From Procambarus clarkii (Eukaryota; Arthropoda; Malacostraca; Decapoda; Cambaridae): DNA of 64,000 bases. The first letter of the stretch is position 1. The number at the start of each line of letters is the position of its first letter. The notes under the pieces are model-generated. The model ran no database searches. It was not told the DNA's origin and worked only from the letters and a program-made list of their open reading frames with translations. The position numbers and the translations under genes were made by a program. Shown here in pieces: positions 21,151 to 33,574 of the stretch. The stretch lies in contig NC_091188.1 in assembly GCF_040958095.1 (NCBI RefSeq), positions 42,061,454 to 42,125,453 on the forward strand, given 5' to 3'.

Positions 21151-22831
21151 AAAGATTTGATGTGTATACACCGTCAACTGATTTAGAAATGGCAAATGAA
21201 TTTAATAGCTTCTTTTCATCAGTTGGTGCTAATCTTGCCAGTAAAATCCCACAGACTCAGACACATATTAACACACATCTCTCAGGCAGCTATCCAAACG
21301 CTCTTCTCCTTTCACCAGTCAGCCCGGCAGATGTTGTGTCCATCATACACTCTCTAACAACCAAGGCAGGGAACACCAGTGAAATTCCGTCCATTGTATA
21401 CAAGAGCGCCTCCCATGCCCTTGCCCCACCCATAGCTCTGTTCAACAAATCTATAGTGTCACACCTTCCCTGATATCCTTAAAAAGGCAAGAGTAACGCC
21501 AGTCTATAAAGGAGGCAATCTGGTGGACATAAACAATTATAGACCAATATCAAATCTACCCATTCTATCAAAAATATTTGAAAAAATTATCTACAAACAG
21601 CTCTATTCATACCTCGTAAAATTTAACATACTCAGCCCCTGCCAGTTTGGCTTCCGGTCCCAAAAGAGCACCAACGATGCAATCATTAGTCTCCTTGACG
21701 TAATCTACTCAGCCCTTGACAAAAATGAGTTTCCGATTGGACTCTTCATTGACCTAAGAAAAGCCTTTGATACTGTTAATCACAACTACCTCTTACTTAA
21801 ACTCCAGCATTATAGAATCCAAGGCCTTGCCCTTGACTACATCCGATCCTATCTTAGTGACAGACACCAATGTGTAACCATCAATGATACAACTTCTTCC
21901 ACTCTACCAATTACCGTTGGAGTGCCACAGGGCAGCATCTTAGGACCTCTTTTATTTCTTATATATATCAATGATCTGCCTAATGTCTCTTAATATTCTT
22001 AAACCTATATTGTTTGCTGATGATACTACCCTTATCTATTCAGACCCCAACCCACATACACTAAATAATGTTGTGAATAATGAATTAAAAAAAGTCCACT
22101 TATGGATGTCAACTAACAAACTAACATTAAACATAGAAAAGACCTACTACATCTTATTTGGAAGCAAATCATCGAATGCAATTCAGCTACAGATAGACAA
22201 CATTAACATCAGTAATAAAAATGACGGCAAGTTTCTTGGCCTATTCCTAGACAAGAGACTCAACTTCAGCACCCACATTCAACACATAACTAAGAAAGTC
22301 TCTAAAACAGTTGGTATACTCTCTAAAATAAGATATTATGTTCCTAACTCTGCTCTCCTCTCACTATATTATGCACTAATCTACCCCTATCTTAATTATG
22401 GTATCTGTGCATGGGGGTCTACCACTGCAAACCACCTTAAGCCCATCATCACACAGCAAAAATCTGCTATCAGAATAATAACTAACTCTGCTTTCAGACA
22501 ACACTCAGCTCCCTTGTTTAAATCCCTAAACTTGCTAAATATTAACTCCCTCCACACATTCTCTTGTGTCAACTACATTTACAAAACCCTGTTCTTAAAT
22601 GCAAACCATGCTCTGAAACTCTCCCTGGACAGATGTAATAGGACTCATTATCACCACACCAGAAATAAATATCTCTTTGATATCCCCAGAGTCAAACTTA
22701 ATCTATGTAAACACTCTATGCAAATTAAGGGACCTAGTCTATGGAACTCACTCCCTAGTGAATTGAAAAGCTGTCAAACTTTTGCCTCATTTAAAAACAA
22801 AAACAAAAAGTACCTAAATTCATCTTCGTAG
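21151..22831 (+). pseudogene. LINE-A reverse transcriptase half, copy 2
   Basis: Duplicate of 8853-10533 with the same two frame changes (near 21.47 and 21.99 kb). No endonuclease half lies upstream, because the duplication boundary falls inside the LINE-C insertion. Confidence 0.85.
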
Positions 22832-23285
22832 TTTCCTACACTGAGCTTTAAATTTGCTCTGTATCTAGTGTTACCCAATCTCCCAATCTTTATGTACTTT
22901 ACCCAAACAATTTTATCATTGTGTTCATTGCAGTCTTCTTTTATGTGCTAGCCATATACTGTATTGTGCCTGCTAAGTTTTGTTAAACTACCATTCAAGC
23001 TGTCATTGCAATCAATCTGAGCTACCTATGTGCTCTAATATACCTACAATTTTCTCTCATCTTTTATTTTTTTTCTTGTTGTGTAACTGTTATCATTTTT
23101 TATAAATTTGGCAAGTATTTACCTACTTAAAATTTTCTTAGATTAAGGACCTGCCCGAAACACTGCGCGTACTAGTGGCTTTACAAGATTGTAATTTCTA
23201 TGCTAGTATCCTCACAATCTCAATGTACCTTCTTGTATATATATAAATAAAATAAATAAAATAAATAAAATAAATAAAAAATAAA
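22832..23285 (+). repeat. LINE-A 3' untranslated tail, copy 2
   Basis: Duplicate of 10534-10987, including the AAATAAAT tail. Confidence 0.75.
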
Positions 23286-25847
23286 GGCTACAGCATCTAT
23301 TATCCCCATCTCACAGGATGGTCCACTTGTAGTGTGTGGAAATTCAAATTATGTTCGTTGTGGTACAAAAAATAGCAAAAGTTAATTTTTGCACTTCCTA
23401 GTAAGAATCCCTGCTTATCCTGGGAGGAATCCTTGCCATACATTGCAGGAAAGTGAGCTTAGTTACTATATATACTCTTTCATTACGGGCAAAACTTTAT
23501 CATTGTTATGACAAATCACTCCCACATTAATGGTACATTTAAACACACGAGTGCCACAAAATATATGATATGGTTTGACTCGATAATTAATATTATCTTT
23601 AATAAAATTGTTTAACAAGTGACATGAAATATGAACTCTTATTTGCTCTTCTACAAACAAAAAAATTCTACTCTTAATATTATCGCTAAAAGATTTAAAA
23701 TCGAAACAGCCTTAGCTGGAGAATGAAGCCAAAGATACAAGTCACATCACAGCCCAAGATGATTTACCAATGGATTAGTAAACATGCCTAACCTTAATAC
23801 AAGAATAAATGAAATGGCAGAAAGGCTATTGACCCACATTAACCCTAGAGAAATGTCAGCACTGTGGAGAAATGCCCGACAGACCACTGGAACATTTGGA
23901 ACATTATCTAACACAGTGCATAGTTACACCCACAACAGACCACTGGAACATTATCTAACACAGTGCACAGTTACAAACCCATTAAGATTTCAACTTAGAT
24001 TCAACAGAGCAGTTGTTGTTGTTAAACACGTGGGTTAAAATCTTACTGAAGCGACCATACGAGTCATAAATACTCATAATCCGGCCACGTAAAACAGAAA
24101 CAAGCAGCACTTAGTGGGCCAGCCAGAGGATTAGGGCCCGTGCAGGAATATCGCTGCTAAAAAGCCTAACCTATCAACTCACATGTGGTTTTTGCCAATT
24201 TGAAAAACTGTCAAAAAGACTGATTATGACTTGATTTGATACATATCACATACACAATATGTTTGACTAATGGATCCTTTAACCTACCTAAAAATGAAGG
24301 AAACTGTAGAAGGATGCCAGCCACATCCGAAAGAGGAGAGTTTGTCAACAGATTTTAAATCCTTCCTACCTAACCCAAACCAACCAAGCCTCTCCTAGAT
24401 TAATACATGGTCATCTATTGATATATACACTGCAACTCAAGGAGAGACTATAGGAACTGAACGTCACATCACTAGAAGAAACATAATCACCACATCCAAG
24501 ATTCTTATAGGAATTGATAGAGTAGATCAAGACCCTTTATCTAACACAGGGAGCACATGCACTAGGGGACACTGGTGAAAATTTAGTACCCAAATAAGCC
24601 ATATACATATTACAAGGAACATTTTAGTGTGGGAGTAGTTAACGGATGGAATGCATTAGGAAGTAATGTGGTGGAGGCTGACTCCATACACAGTTTATAA
24701 TGTAGATATGATAGAGCCCAGTAGGCTCAGGAACCTGTACACACCTTTGGAACCTTTTCAAAGCATTATATGACAAAGAGTGCTGGGAAGACAGGACACC
24801 ACGAGCGTAGCTCTCATCCTGAAACTACACTTAGGTAATTACACTTAGGTAATTACCAGTTGATTGATGGGACCAAAGAGCCAAAGTGCAAGCACAACTA
24901 AGCAAGTACATCTAGGCGAGTACCATTATGATAATCAGAAAAGGAGCTTTGTCGAGTTCCCTTGGTGTACAATTTGACTATACCCCGTGCTGAAGACCTA
25001 TTGGGGCAGATACAGTTGAGTTCATTCCTGCCTCACAAACAGGAATTCTGGGTTTGAATCCTATGCAGGACAGAAGTGGTTGGGCACATCTATTGCCTAA
25101 TGCCCCTGTTCACCTAACAGTAAATAAGTAGCTACGACTTAGCTTGTTGGGATACAAGTTCCTTCGTACACAAGACGATTCGCAGGCGGAGTTTGAAACT
25201 TACTTAACCTAACTCACCTCAACTTAACCTACCCAACTCAGCCCAATACAACCTAACCTGAGCTAATACAGTCTAACATAACAATATATACACTTTTAAC
25301 GAACAGAAAACTAGCTTCGTCAAATGGTCTGGTGGTCCATGCTTGGGGCTGCATCCTGGGGGGGGGGGTCAACCTTAAGCGAGAGAGGAACCGAGGAATT
25401 ATTTTATCATAACCTAAACAACCTTAACACAGATAATCTAATGAGGTATATCGTTTTAACAATGTATAAAACGAACATTGTCTTATAAGGCAATATAGGA
25501 TTTGGCCAGAAGCATAGACGTATACGGCCGCCATCACCTCTTATTTGTCAGTCTGCCAGCCCCACACACCCACAATACTCACTATTACTTCCTGTAATCC
25601 TTCTTATCTCATCTGTAAGGAATGTACAAGTGTTAACAGTCCAAAATAAGGGCGAGGAGCACCTTGGTGTAGAGGCCAGACGTCGATGGTGTCTTGTGTT
25701 TACGGCGCTTAAACTACAGTTACAACTACCCTTTACAAGCCTCTGGTCGCTTAAGAAATTGTGTAGATTCCTCTAACTTGGACAAACATATCAGTTGTAT
25801 CACTAACTCTCCACGTATGTCAGTAGCTTAATTTAGAAACTGTACTT
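23286..25847. other. Spacer with LINE-D tail and SINE relic, copy 2
   Basis: Duplicate of 10988-13550. The LINE-D tail is at about 24589-24874 and the SINE relic at about 24989-25179. I see no gene. Confidence 0.6.
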
Positions 25848-26117
25848 ATGGTCGATCTCGAACCAATTGTTGATCTCATCTCATCTGCAGTTGCTAGTAA
25901 ATCCACTGTTTATGTGAATGAATGTCTGACCAGGTGCAGGCAAAATCTCTTTTTTAAACTGCGTGGCTTCTGCAAAAATTCCCCTACAATTAAACACTGT
26001 TTTGTGCGAGATGGTAAAATTATAGCTAGGAGGACTGACACTGGAAAAACCTATTCAATAACCACAGAAGCTCACCTTAATTCTTTCCTCAGTGACTGTG
26101 GGATAGCTGCTGTATAG
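25848..26117 (+). CDS. LINE-B ORF1-like C-terminal domain, copy 2
   Basis: Same 89-codon frame as 13551-13820, with one noticed change (a Lys codon AAA in copy 1 is Asn AAT here, near 25947). The resemblance to an FP-like ORF1 C-terminal domain is the same. 26118-26682 is the inter-ORF region with length-variable A and T runs. Confidence 0.5.
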   Translation: MVDLEPIVDLISSAVASKSTVYVNECLTRCRQNLFFKLRGFCKNSPTIKHCFVRDGKIIARRTDTGKTYSITTEAHLNSFLSDCGIAAV

Positions 26118-26526
26118 CCTGAATTCAGATTATAATCTCTTATAACTACCTTTGTGTACTCTAGCTCTGCCTTTCCCTTCAAAAGGTTTTAACTTTAGTT
26201 TAAAAAAAAAAAAAAAAAAAAAAAGAATAATATTGTCATCTTTATTATTGTCTTTTTTTTTCTTTTTACTCCCATGTTCCTTAGTACACTGGCTTTGCCT
26301 GTGTCCTCTAGTATTAACTTCATTATCCAATGTTCCTGAGTGTATCTCTATTTAAACTACCTCAGTTTGTTTTAGTGTAACTTTAGTATTCAATTATAGT
26401 GTACTTATATTAGTATAGTAAGCAAGCTTATTATCTTATAGATTTCATAATTGTTTTTTTTACTTTTTTGGTCATCTATTGTTATTAATTATTCTAGTTA
26501 ATTTTTTACATTCCTAGTTCCCATTA

Positions 26527-26562
<36 letters not shown>

Positions 26563-26682
26563 CTTTTTACTTAAAATTACCATTAAGTTTATTTTACTTT
26601 AGAATTTTTAATCTACTTTTTTCTTTGTTTTCTATTTTGTAATTTGCCATTCTTACCTTGTTTTCCTGCAATCAGCCTTTTT

Positions 26683-29611
26683 ATGCAGACAAGTATAGAC
26701 CCAGAACTAAACCTCTTATCCACTATCTATGACAATCATCACTTCAATGATCAAAATTGCAGATATTTTACAGCACATGATGTAAACAATGTATTAACAG
26801 ATAATCTCAATATCTCTGTAATCAACTTGAACGTTAGATCCCTAGGTAAACACTTCGATGATGTTAGTGCCTTGATTGAAACTATTGACAACAAATTCTC
26901 TTTTATTATACTTACTGAAACGTGGTTGAAAGAGGATAATACTCAACTCTTTAACATGCCTAACTACTCGGCAATTCACAACTGTCGTCAAATGCAGAGA
27001 GGTGGTGGTACTGCTCTTTACTACCACCAAGAACTAACATGCTTAAAAATAATTAGAACTATATAGAGACTGCTGTGGGGAGTATATCTTCGCCAGTTTC
27101 AGAGTCAAGGGTGCCGAGTCTGTCCTGTCTGTGGGTGCAGTCTATAGAATTCCTAACACTGATGTGTCTGAATTCAACTCAAACCTTAGAAATCTAATAC
27201 TAGATAACAGATTGAACAAAAACCATCTAATTATCGCAGGGGACTTTAATATTGACCTCTGCGAGCCTGAACACCCTACTGCTGTTAGCTTCCTCAACTG
27301 TATGAATTCCTGCTTCCTCATACCCTTAATCACTAGACCAACTAGAATCACTGATAGTACTGCTACGACTCTAGATCACATCTGGACCAACATAACCTCT
27401 CCGCTTACTTCAGGTATAATCACCGATAGCACTACAGACCATTACCCCACATTTCTCTTAACTAACATTAGCAAACCACCTCTAGAGACAAGGGAGTTAA
27501 GCTTTAGGCTGCACAATGAAACTGCTATAAACAATTTTATAACTGCTGCTGATAATGTCAACTGGGAGTCCGAGTTAGGTAACATAGGGGACATCAACCT
27601 AGCAGTGAAATCTTTTCTACAAACAACTCTTAGCCTTTATAACACCCACTGTCCTATGCTTACTAAACAAGTCACAAGCAAAAGACTTAACAATCCTTGG
27701 CTTACAAAGGGAATACTTAAATCCATTAACAAAAAACACGACCTTGAGAAGAAGTATAGGCTAGGAACAGTCTCCAAAGAATTCTCAAAGAATTACTCGT
27801 TATTGCTATCTAAAATAATTAGACGAGCCAAAACTAAATACTATGAAGATAAATTTACCCAAATAAAGAGCAACATTAAAAAAACTTGGAGCACAATTTC
27901 ACAAATATTGGGATCAAAGAAGATTTTAAATAACAAACCAACACTCCTTTCCAATAACGTTGGTCAGCTTTCAGCCTCTGGTTCTGCTATTGAGTTCAAT
28001 AGGTTCTTCTCTTCCATTGGGTCATCCCTTGCAAATGATATTCCATCTTCCTGTACTGATGTTAAGGACTATCTTACAGGTAACTATCCACAGTCTCTGT
28101 ACCTAAAGCCTACTAGTTCCACTGATGTCAATGAAATAATCCTTTCCCTTAAAACCAAGTCTAGTGCCCTCGAGGAGATACCAACTTTAATTTACAAAAA
28201 AGCCTCCAGATCTCTAGCCCCTGCTATTGCATTGCTCTTCAACAAGTCACTTGAACTCCAAACCTTTCCTGACATTCTAAAAAAAGCAAGGGTAACCCCT
28301 GTCTACAAATGTGGTGATCTCACTGATGTTAACAACTACAGACCTATATCAATCCTGCCTAACTTGTCAAAAATATTCGAAAAGCTAATCTACAAGCAGC
28401 TTTACTCTTTTCTAGCCAAACACAATATACTTAGCTCTTGTCAATATGGCTTCAGACCCAAAAAAAGCACTAACGATGCACTTATTAGTATGATTAACTT
28501 AATTCACGCAGCTCTTGATAAAAAGGAGTTTCCTGTTGGGTTATTTGTGGACCTGCGTAAGGCTTTTGACACTGTCAACCATCAAAACCTTCTTCTTAAA
28601 TTACATCATTATGGAGTCAGAGGACACTCCCTGCAATACCTCAAATCTTATCTTACTGACAGGCTCCAGTATGTTTCTGTGAATAATACAATTTCTCCCA
28701 CCCTACCCATCAACATTGGTGTTCCTCAGGGCAGCATACTTGGCCCTCTCCTCTTTCTCATCTACATTAATGATCTTCCAAATGCCTCCCAACACCTCAA
28801 ACCAATTCTATTTGCTGACGACACAACCTTCATTTACTCCAGTCCTGACCCCCTTGCTCTAAATGCCACAGTAAATACTGAGCTAGAGAAAGTCCATCTT
28901 TGGCTAACTGCCAACAAACTCACCCTTAACATTGACAAAACGTTTTATATTCTGTTTGGCAATAAATCCTCTAATCAGATAAATCTCAAAATAAACAATA
29001 CCCAAATTTGTAACAAATTAGATGGCAAATTCCTTGGCGTTCTCATCGACCACAAGCTGAATTTCCAGGGTCACATTCTAAATATATCAAAAAAAGTTTC
29101 AAAAACTGTTGGCATTCTTTCTAAGATCAGATATTATGTACCCCGCCCTGCCCTGGTTACTCTCTATTACTCCCTCATCTATCCATACCTCAACTATGGT
29201 ATTTGTGCTTGGGGCTCTACTACCCAAAATCATTTACGTCCTCTCATTACCCAACACAAAGCTGCTATTAGGACAATAACCAACTCTGGCCCCAGACATC
29301 ACTCGGTACCCTTACTCAAATCTCTGAATATGTTAGATATTAAGTCACTGCACATTCTCTCTTGTGTATTATACATATATAAAACGCTGAACTGTAATGC
29401 CAATCCTGACCTCAAAAGCTTCATTGAAGGTTGTATCAGAACCCATGAGCACCACACCAGGAATAAATACAGTTTTGATATTCCTAGAGTACGACTTAAT
29501 CAAACTAGAAATGCTCTACAAATCAAGGGGCCCAGAATGTGGAATGACCTTCCCAACCATGTTAAAGACTGTACCTCTCTCAACCAGTTTAAGATAAAAA
29601 CTAAACACTAG
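26683..29611 (+). pseudogene. LINE-B endonuclease / reverse transcriptase, frameshifted copy 2
   Basis: Duplicate of the intact frame at 14381-17305. A 4-bp insertion (ATAT) at 27061-27064 shifts the frame and gives an immediate stop at 27064-27066, inside the endonuclease domain. The rest of the protein is open in another frame from 27131 to 29611 (826 codons, all reverse transcriptase blocks intact). One silent-looking T/C change was seen near 27975. The insertion looks like a 2- or 4-bp slippage, so it arose after the duplication or is a sequencing error in one copy. Confidence 0.88.
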
Positions 29612-29975
29612 CTAATAAATTCCCTGTAACCTACCTCACTCCTTTATTGTCAACCCATGTCTGTTATTTTATTTTATTATTATTATTTTTTTTTAATCAA
29701 CACTGTTTGTCAACCTATTGTATTTGTGCTGCTTTTTCAGTCATGTTCCCCCTTTTTTTATCTTTATTTGTATTTGTTTTCAACACTTTTTATTCTTTTG
29801 CTCAATTAGTATTAAGTTCTAGATATTAATGTTTTTCTTGCCCGAAACGCATTGCGTAATAGTGGCTTTAGGCATTGTATGTACTAGCTCTATCTATATA
29901 TCAATCCATTAATGTAACATCACTTGTATGTATGTACCTTACCTGAATAAACATATTTATTTATTTTATTTATTT
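29612..29975 (+). repeat. LINE-B 3' untranslated region and tail, copy 2
   Basis: Duplicate of 17306-17670, differing by a base or so in a T run. Confidence 0.75.
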
Positions 29976-30035
29976 GATGTGACGACTTATATTGAATTTT
30001 GTAACTAGCTCATCAAGATTGTAACTTGCTTAGCT

Positions 30036-30175
30036 AAATAAATAAAATAAAAAAAAATATGCTTATTCAGGAAAGGTACATACATACAAGTGATGTTACA
30101 TTAATGGATCGATATATAGATGGAGCTAGTACATACAATGCCTAAAGCCACTATTACGCAATGCGTTTCGGGCAG
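30036..30175 (-). mobile_element. Inverted LINE-B 3' end, copy 2
   Basis: Duplicate of 17731-17870. Confidence 0.75.
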
Positions 30176-30446
30176 ATGAATTGAAATGAATGAAATGAAT
30201 TATGGGGTTCAGTCTCTGCCAATATGTGCCTCTTTAACCCTCTCCACTACCTTCCACAACATGGGTATGGGGTGCATAATAAATGAACTAAACTAACTAT
30301 TGTGTGACAGTCAATACGACCATTATCTATGTTACGATCATTATCTATGTATTTTATGTACTAGCTCTATCTATAAATCCAACATTATGTTTAACTCATC
30401 TTCTATGTATGTACTTTTACCTGAATAAGCATTTTGCTTTTGATGT

Positions 30447-30785
30447 TGTAGCGAGTAGATTATCCCAATAATATACTCGCTCCAAATATAGTGTTAATAT
30501 GCCTGTCAACCTTTGGAGATGAATGAGGTGAGGCGTTGCCCGGGCAGCACGGTGAGGTGTTGCCCGAGCAATATAAGCGGCAAGAATAGCAAACATTCAA
30601 ACTAGTCTACTTTCAAGTGTGGTCTAGAGCAGACACTTGCGAGATACTGTACCGACGCTCAGTGCGCTCAACTCACACCAAAGTATCACCGGTGTACTTC
30701 TGTATATTCGACCAAATATATATATAGTATCTTAGTGTCTGTGTTTATTTGTCACCATACTTTACGTAACAATAGAACCGTTACA
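30447..30785 (+). mobile_element. Left LTR of a Ty3/Gypsy-like retrotransposon, copy 2
   Basis: Duplicate of 18142-18480, followed by the same primer-binding-site-like TGGTGACCCC at 30787. The internal remnant runs to 31114, where the minisatellite cuts it off. Because both LTRs belong to duplicated blocks in direct repeat, they should not be read as the two ends of one LTR retrotransposon. Confidence 0.65.
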
Positions 30786-31114
30786 TTGGTGACCCCAGAG
30801 AGTTTCGACGATACCCAGCCACGATGGACTACAACATGGACTCTCACTGGACCTCTACTGCTACTGTTTGCTGTGGTGCTGTGATGGAACACTGCCAACA
30901 CCCTCGCCACAGCTATGATTTTCATCGCGTCCATCTCTGCATTTTCATCTACTACGGCTTGCTGCTCCACGATCACTACTCACTCATCTGGCAGCTTCAT
31001 CAGTAACTACATAATGTGTGATCTACAGCCTGTCCTGCCGACTCTCCGTCGCTGCCAGGGCACTGCTTGTTCTACAGGGGCGCCCACGAAAGCTGTTCTT
31101 TCCTCAGATTCATT

Positions 31115-32805
31115 CAGGACCCCACAGGGACACCAGGACCCCCATAGGGACACCAGGACCCACCACAGGGACACCAGGACCCCCACAGGGACACCAGGAC
31201 CCCCACAGGGACACCAGGACCCCCCACAGGGACGCCAGGACCCCCACAGGGACACCAGGACCCCCACAGAGACATCAGGACCCCCACAGGTACACCAGGA
31301 CCCCCACAGGGACACTAGGACCAAACAGGGATACCAGGACCCCCACAGGGACACCAGGGCCCCCACAGGTACACCAGGACCCCCACAGGTACACCAAACC
31401 CTACAGGTACACCAGGACCGCCACAGGTACACCAGGACCCCCACAGGGACATCAGGGCTTCCACAGGGACACCAGGACCCCCACAGGGACACCAGGACTC
31501 CCACAGCGACACCAGGGGCCCCCACAGGGACACCAGGGCCCCCACAGGGACACTAGGGTCCCCCACAGGTACACTAGGACCCCCAAAAGTACACCAGGAT
31601 CCCCCACAGGTACACCAGGAACCCCACAGGTACACCAGAACCCCCAAAGGTACACCAGGACCCCCCACAGGTACACCAGGACCCCCACAGGTACACCAGG
31701 ACCCCCAAAGGTACACCAGGACCCCCCACAGGTACTCCAGGACCCTCACATGTACACCAGGACCCCCACAGGTACACCAGGACCCCCAACAGGGACACCA
31801 GAGCCGCCACAGGTACACCAGGACCCCCACAGGGACACCAGGACCCCCACAGGGACACCAGGACCAAACAGGGACACCAGGACCCCCACAGGGACACCAG
31901 GACCCACCACAGGGACACCAGGACCCCCACACGGACACCAGGACCCCCACAGGGACACCAGGACCCCCACAGGGACTCCATGACCACCACAGGGACACCA
32001 GGACCCCTGCAGGGACACGAGGGCCCCCACAGGTACACCAGGACCCCCACAGGTACAACAGACCCTACAGGTACACCAGGATCCCCACAGGGACACCAGG
32101 GCCCCCCACAGGGACACCAGAGCTTCCACAGGGACACCAGGATTCTCACAGGTACACCAGGACCCCCACAGGGACACCAGGACCCCCACAGGTACACCAG
32201 GACCCCCACAGGGACACCAGGGCCCCTCACAGGGACACCAGGACCCCCCACAGGGACACCAGGACCCCCACAGGGACACCAGGACCCCCACAGGGACACC
32301 AGGACCCCCACAGGGACACCAAGACCCCCCACAGGGACACCAGGACCCCAACAGGGACACCAGGACCCTCACAGGGACACCAGGACCCCCCACAGGGACA
32401 CCAGGACCCCCCACAGGGACACCAGGACCCCCACAGGGACACCAGGAACCCCACAGGGACACCAGGACCCCCACAGGGACACCAAGACCCCCCCACAGGG
32501 AAACCAGGACCCCCACAGGGACACCAGGACCCCACAGGGACACCAGGACCCCCCACAGGGACACCAGGACCCCACAGGGACACCAGGACCACCATAGGGA
32601 CACCAGGACCCACCACAGGGACACCAGGACCCCCACAGGGACACCAGGACCCCCCACAGGGACGCCAGGACCCCCACAGGGACACCAGGACCCCCACAGG
32701 TACACCAGGACCCCCACAGGGACACTAGGACCAAAGAGGGATACCAGGACCCCCACAGGGACACCAGGGCCCCCACAGGTACACCAGGACCCCCACAGGT
32801 ACACC
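31115..32805. repeat. 20-bp minisatellite array, copy 2
   Basis: Duplicate of 18810-20500, unit for unit as far as I compared, with a difference near 32589 (accaccatag versus acccccatag) and another near 32.6 kb. This near-identity in a repeat class that normally changes quickly points to very recent duplication. Confidence 0.93.
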
Positions 32806-33574
32806 TGGTTGATACCTGGTTGATGGGGTTTTGGGAGTTCTTCTACTCCCCAAGCCCAGCCCGAGGCCAGGCTCGACTTGTGAGAGTTTGGTCCACCAGG
32901 CTGTTGCTTGGAGCGGCCCGCAGGCCCACATACCCACCACAGCCCGGTTGGTCCGGCACTCCTTGGAGGAATAAATCTAGTTTCCTCTTGAAAATGTCCA
33001 CGGTTGTTCCGGCAATATTTCTTATGCTTGCTGGGAGGACGTTGAACAACCGCGGACCTCTGATGTTTATACAGTGTTCTCTGATTGTGCCTATGGCACC
33101 TCTGCTCTTCATTGGTTCTATTCTACATTTTCTTCCATGTCGTTCACTCCAGTACGTTGTTATTTTACTGTGTAGATTTGGTACTTGGCCCTCCAGTATC
33201 TTCCAGGTGTATATTATTTGATATCTCTCTCGTCTTCTTTCTAGTGAGTACATTTGGAGGGCTTTGAGACGATCCCAATAATTTAGGTGTTTTATCTCGT
33301 CTATGCGTGCCGTATATGTTCTCTGTATTCCCTCTATTTCAGCAATCTCTCCTGCTTTGAAGGGGGAAGTGAGTACTGAGCAGTACTCAAGACGGGACAA
33401 CACAAGTGCCTTGAAGAGTACAACCATTGTGATGGGATCCCTGGATTTGAAAGTTCTCGTAATCCGTCCTATCATTTTTCTGGCTGTCGCAATATTTGCT
33501 TGGTTATGCTCCTTAAACGTTAGGTCGTCAGACATTATTATTCCCAAATCCTTTACATGCTGTTTTCCTACTAT
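32806..33574 (-). mobile_element. LINE-C tail, copy 3, flanked by minisatellite on both sides
   Basis: The longest of the three LINE-C tails. Beyond the point where copies 1 and 2 stop, it continues on the minus strand with GKQHVKDLGIIMSDDLTF and KMIGRITRTFKSRDPITMVV, reverse transcriptase C-terminal sequence also present in the older body at 58.1-60.6 kb. Both ends abut the 20-bp array, and 'ggtacacc' occurs at each junction. This is what a 5'-truncated insertion into the array would look like, although that octamer is common in the array itself. Confidence 0.88.

Larger units (their letters stand above)
20501..32805. repeat. Second unit of a 12.3-kb direct tandem duplication
   Basis: Colinear with 8201-20500 at an offset that drifts from 12298 to 12305. 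Every element recurs in the same order: LINE-C tail, LINE-A reverse transcriptase, spacer, LINE-B, inverted tail, LTR and minisatellite. I noticed only a handful of substitutions (for example near 24329, 24780, 25795, 25947, 27975 and 32589), homopolymer length changes, and a 4-bp insertion at 27061. Similarity is therefore well above 99%, implying a very recent duplication, retained haplotypes or an assembly artefact. Confidence 0.92.

Noticed and set aside
18142-30785. The two identical LTRs as the ends of one 12.6-kb LTR retrotransposon
   Set aside because: They are members of the two duplicated blocks. The DNA between them contains the duplication junction and no LTR-element polymerase.
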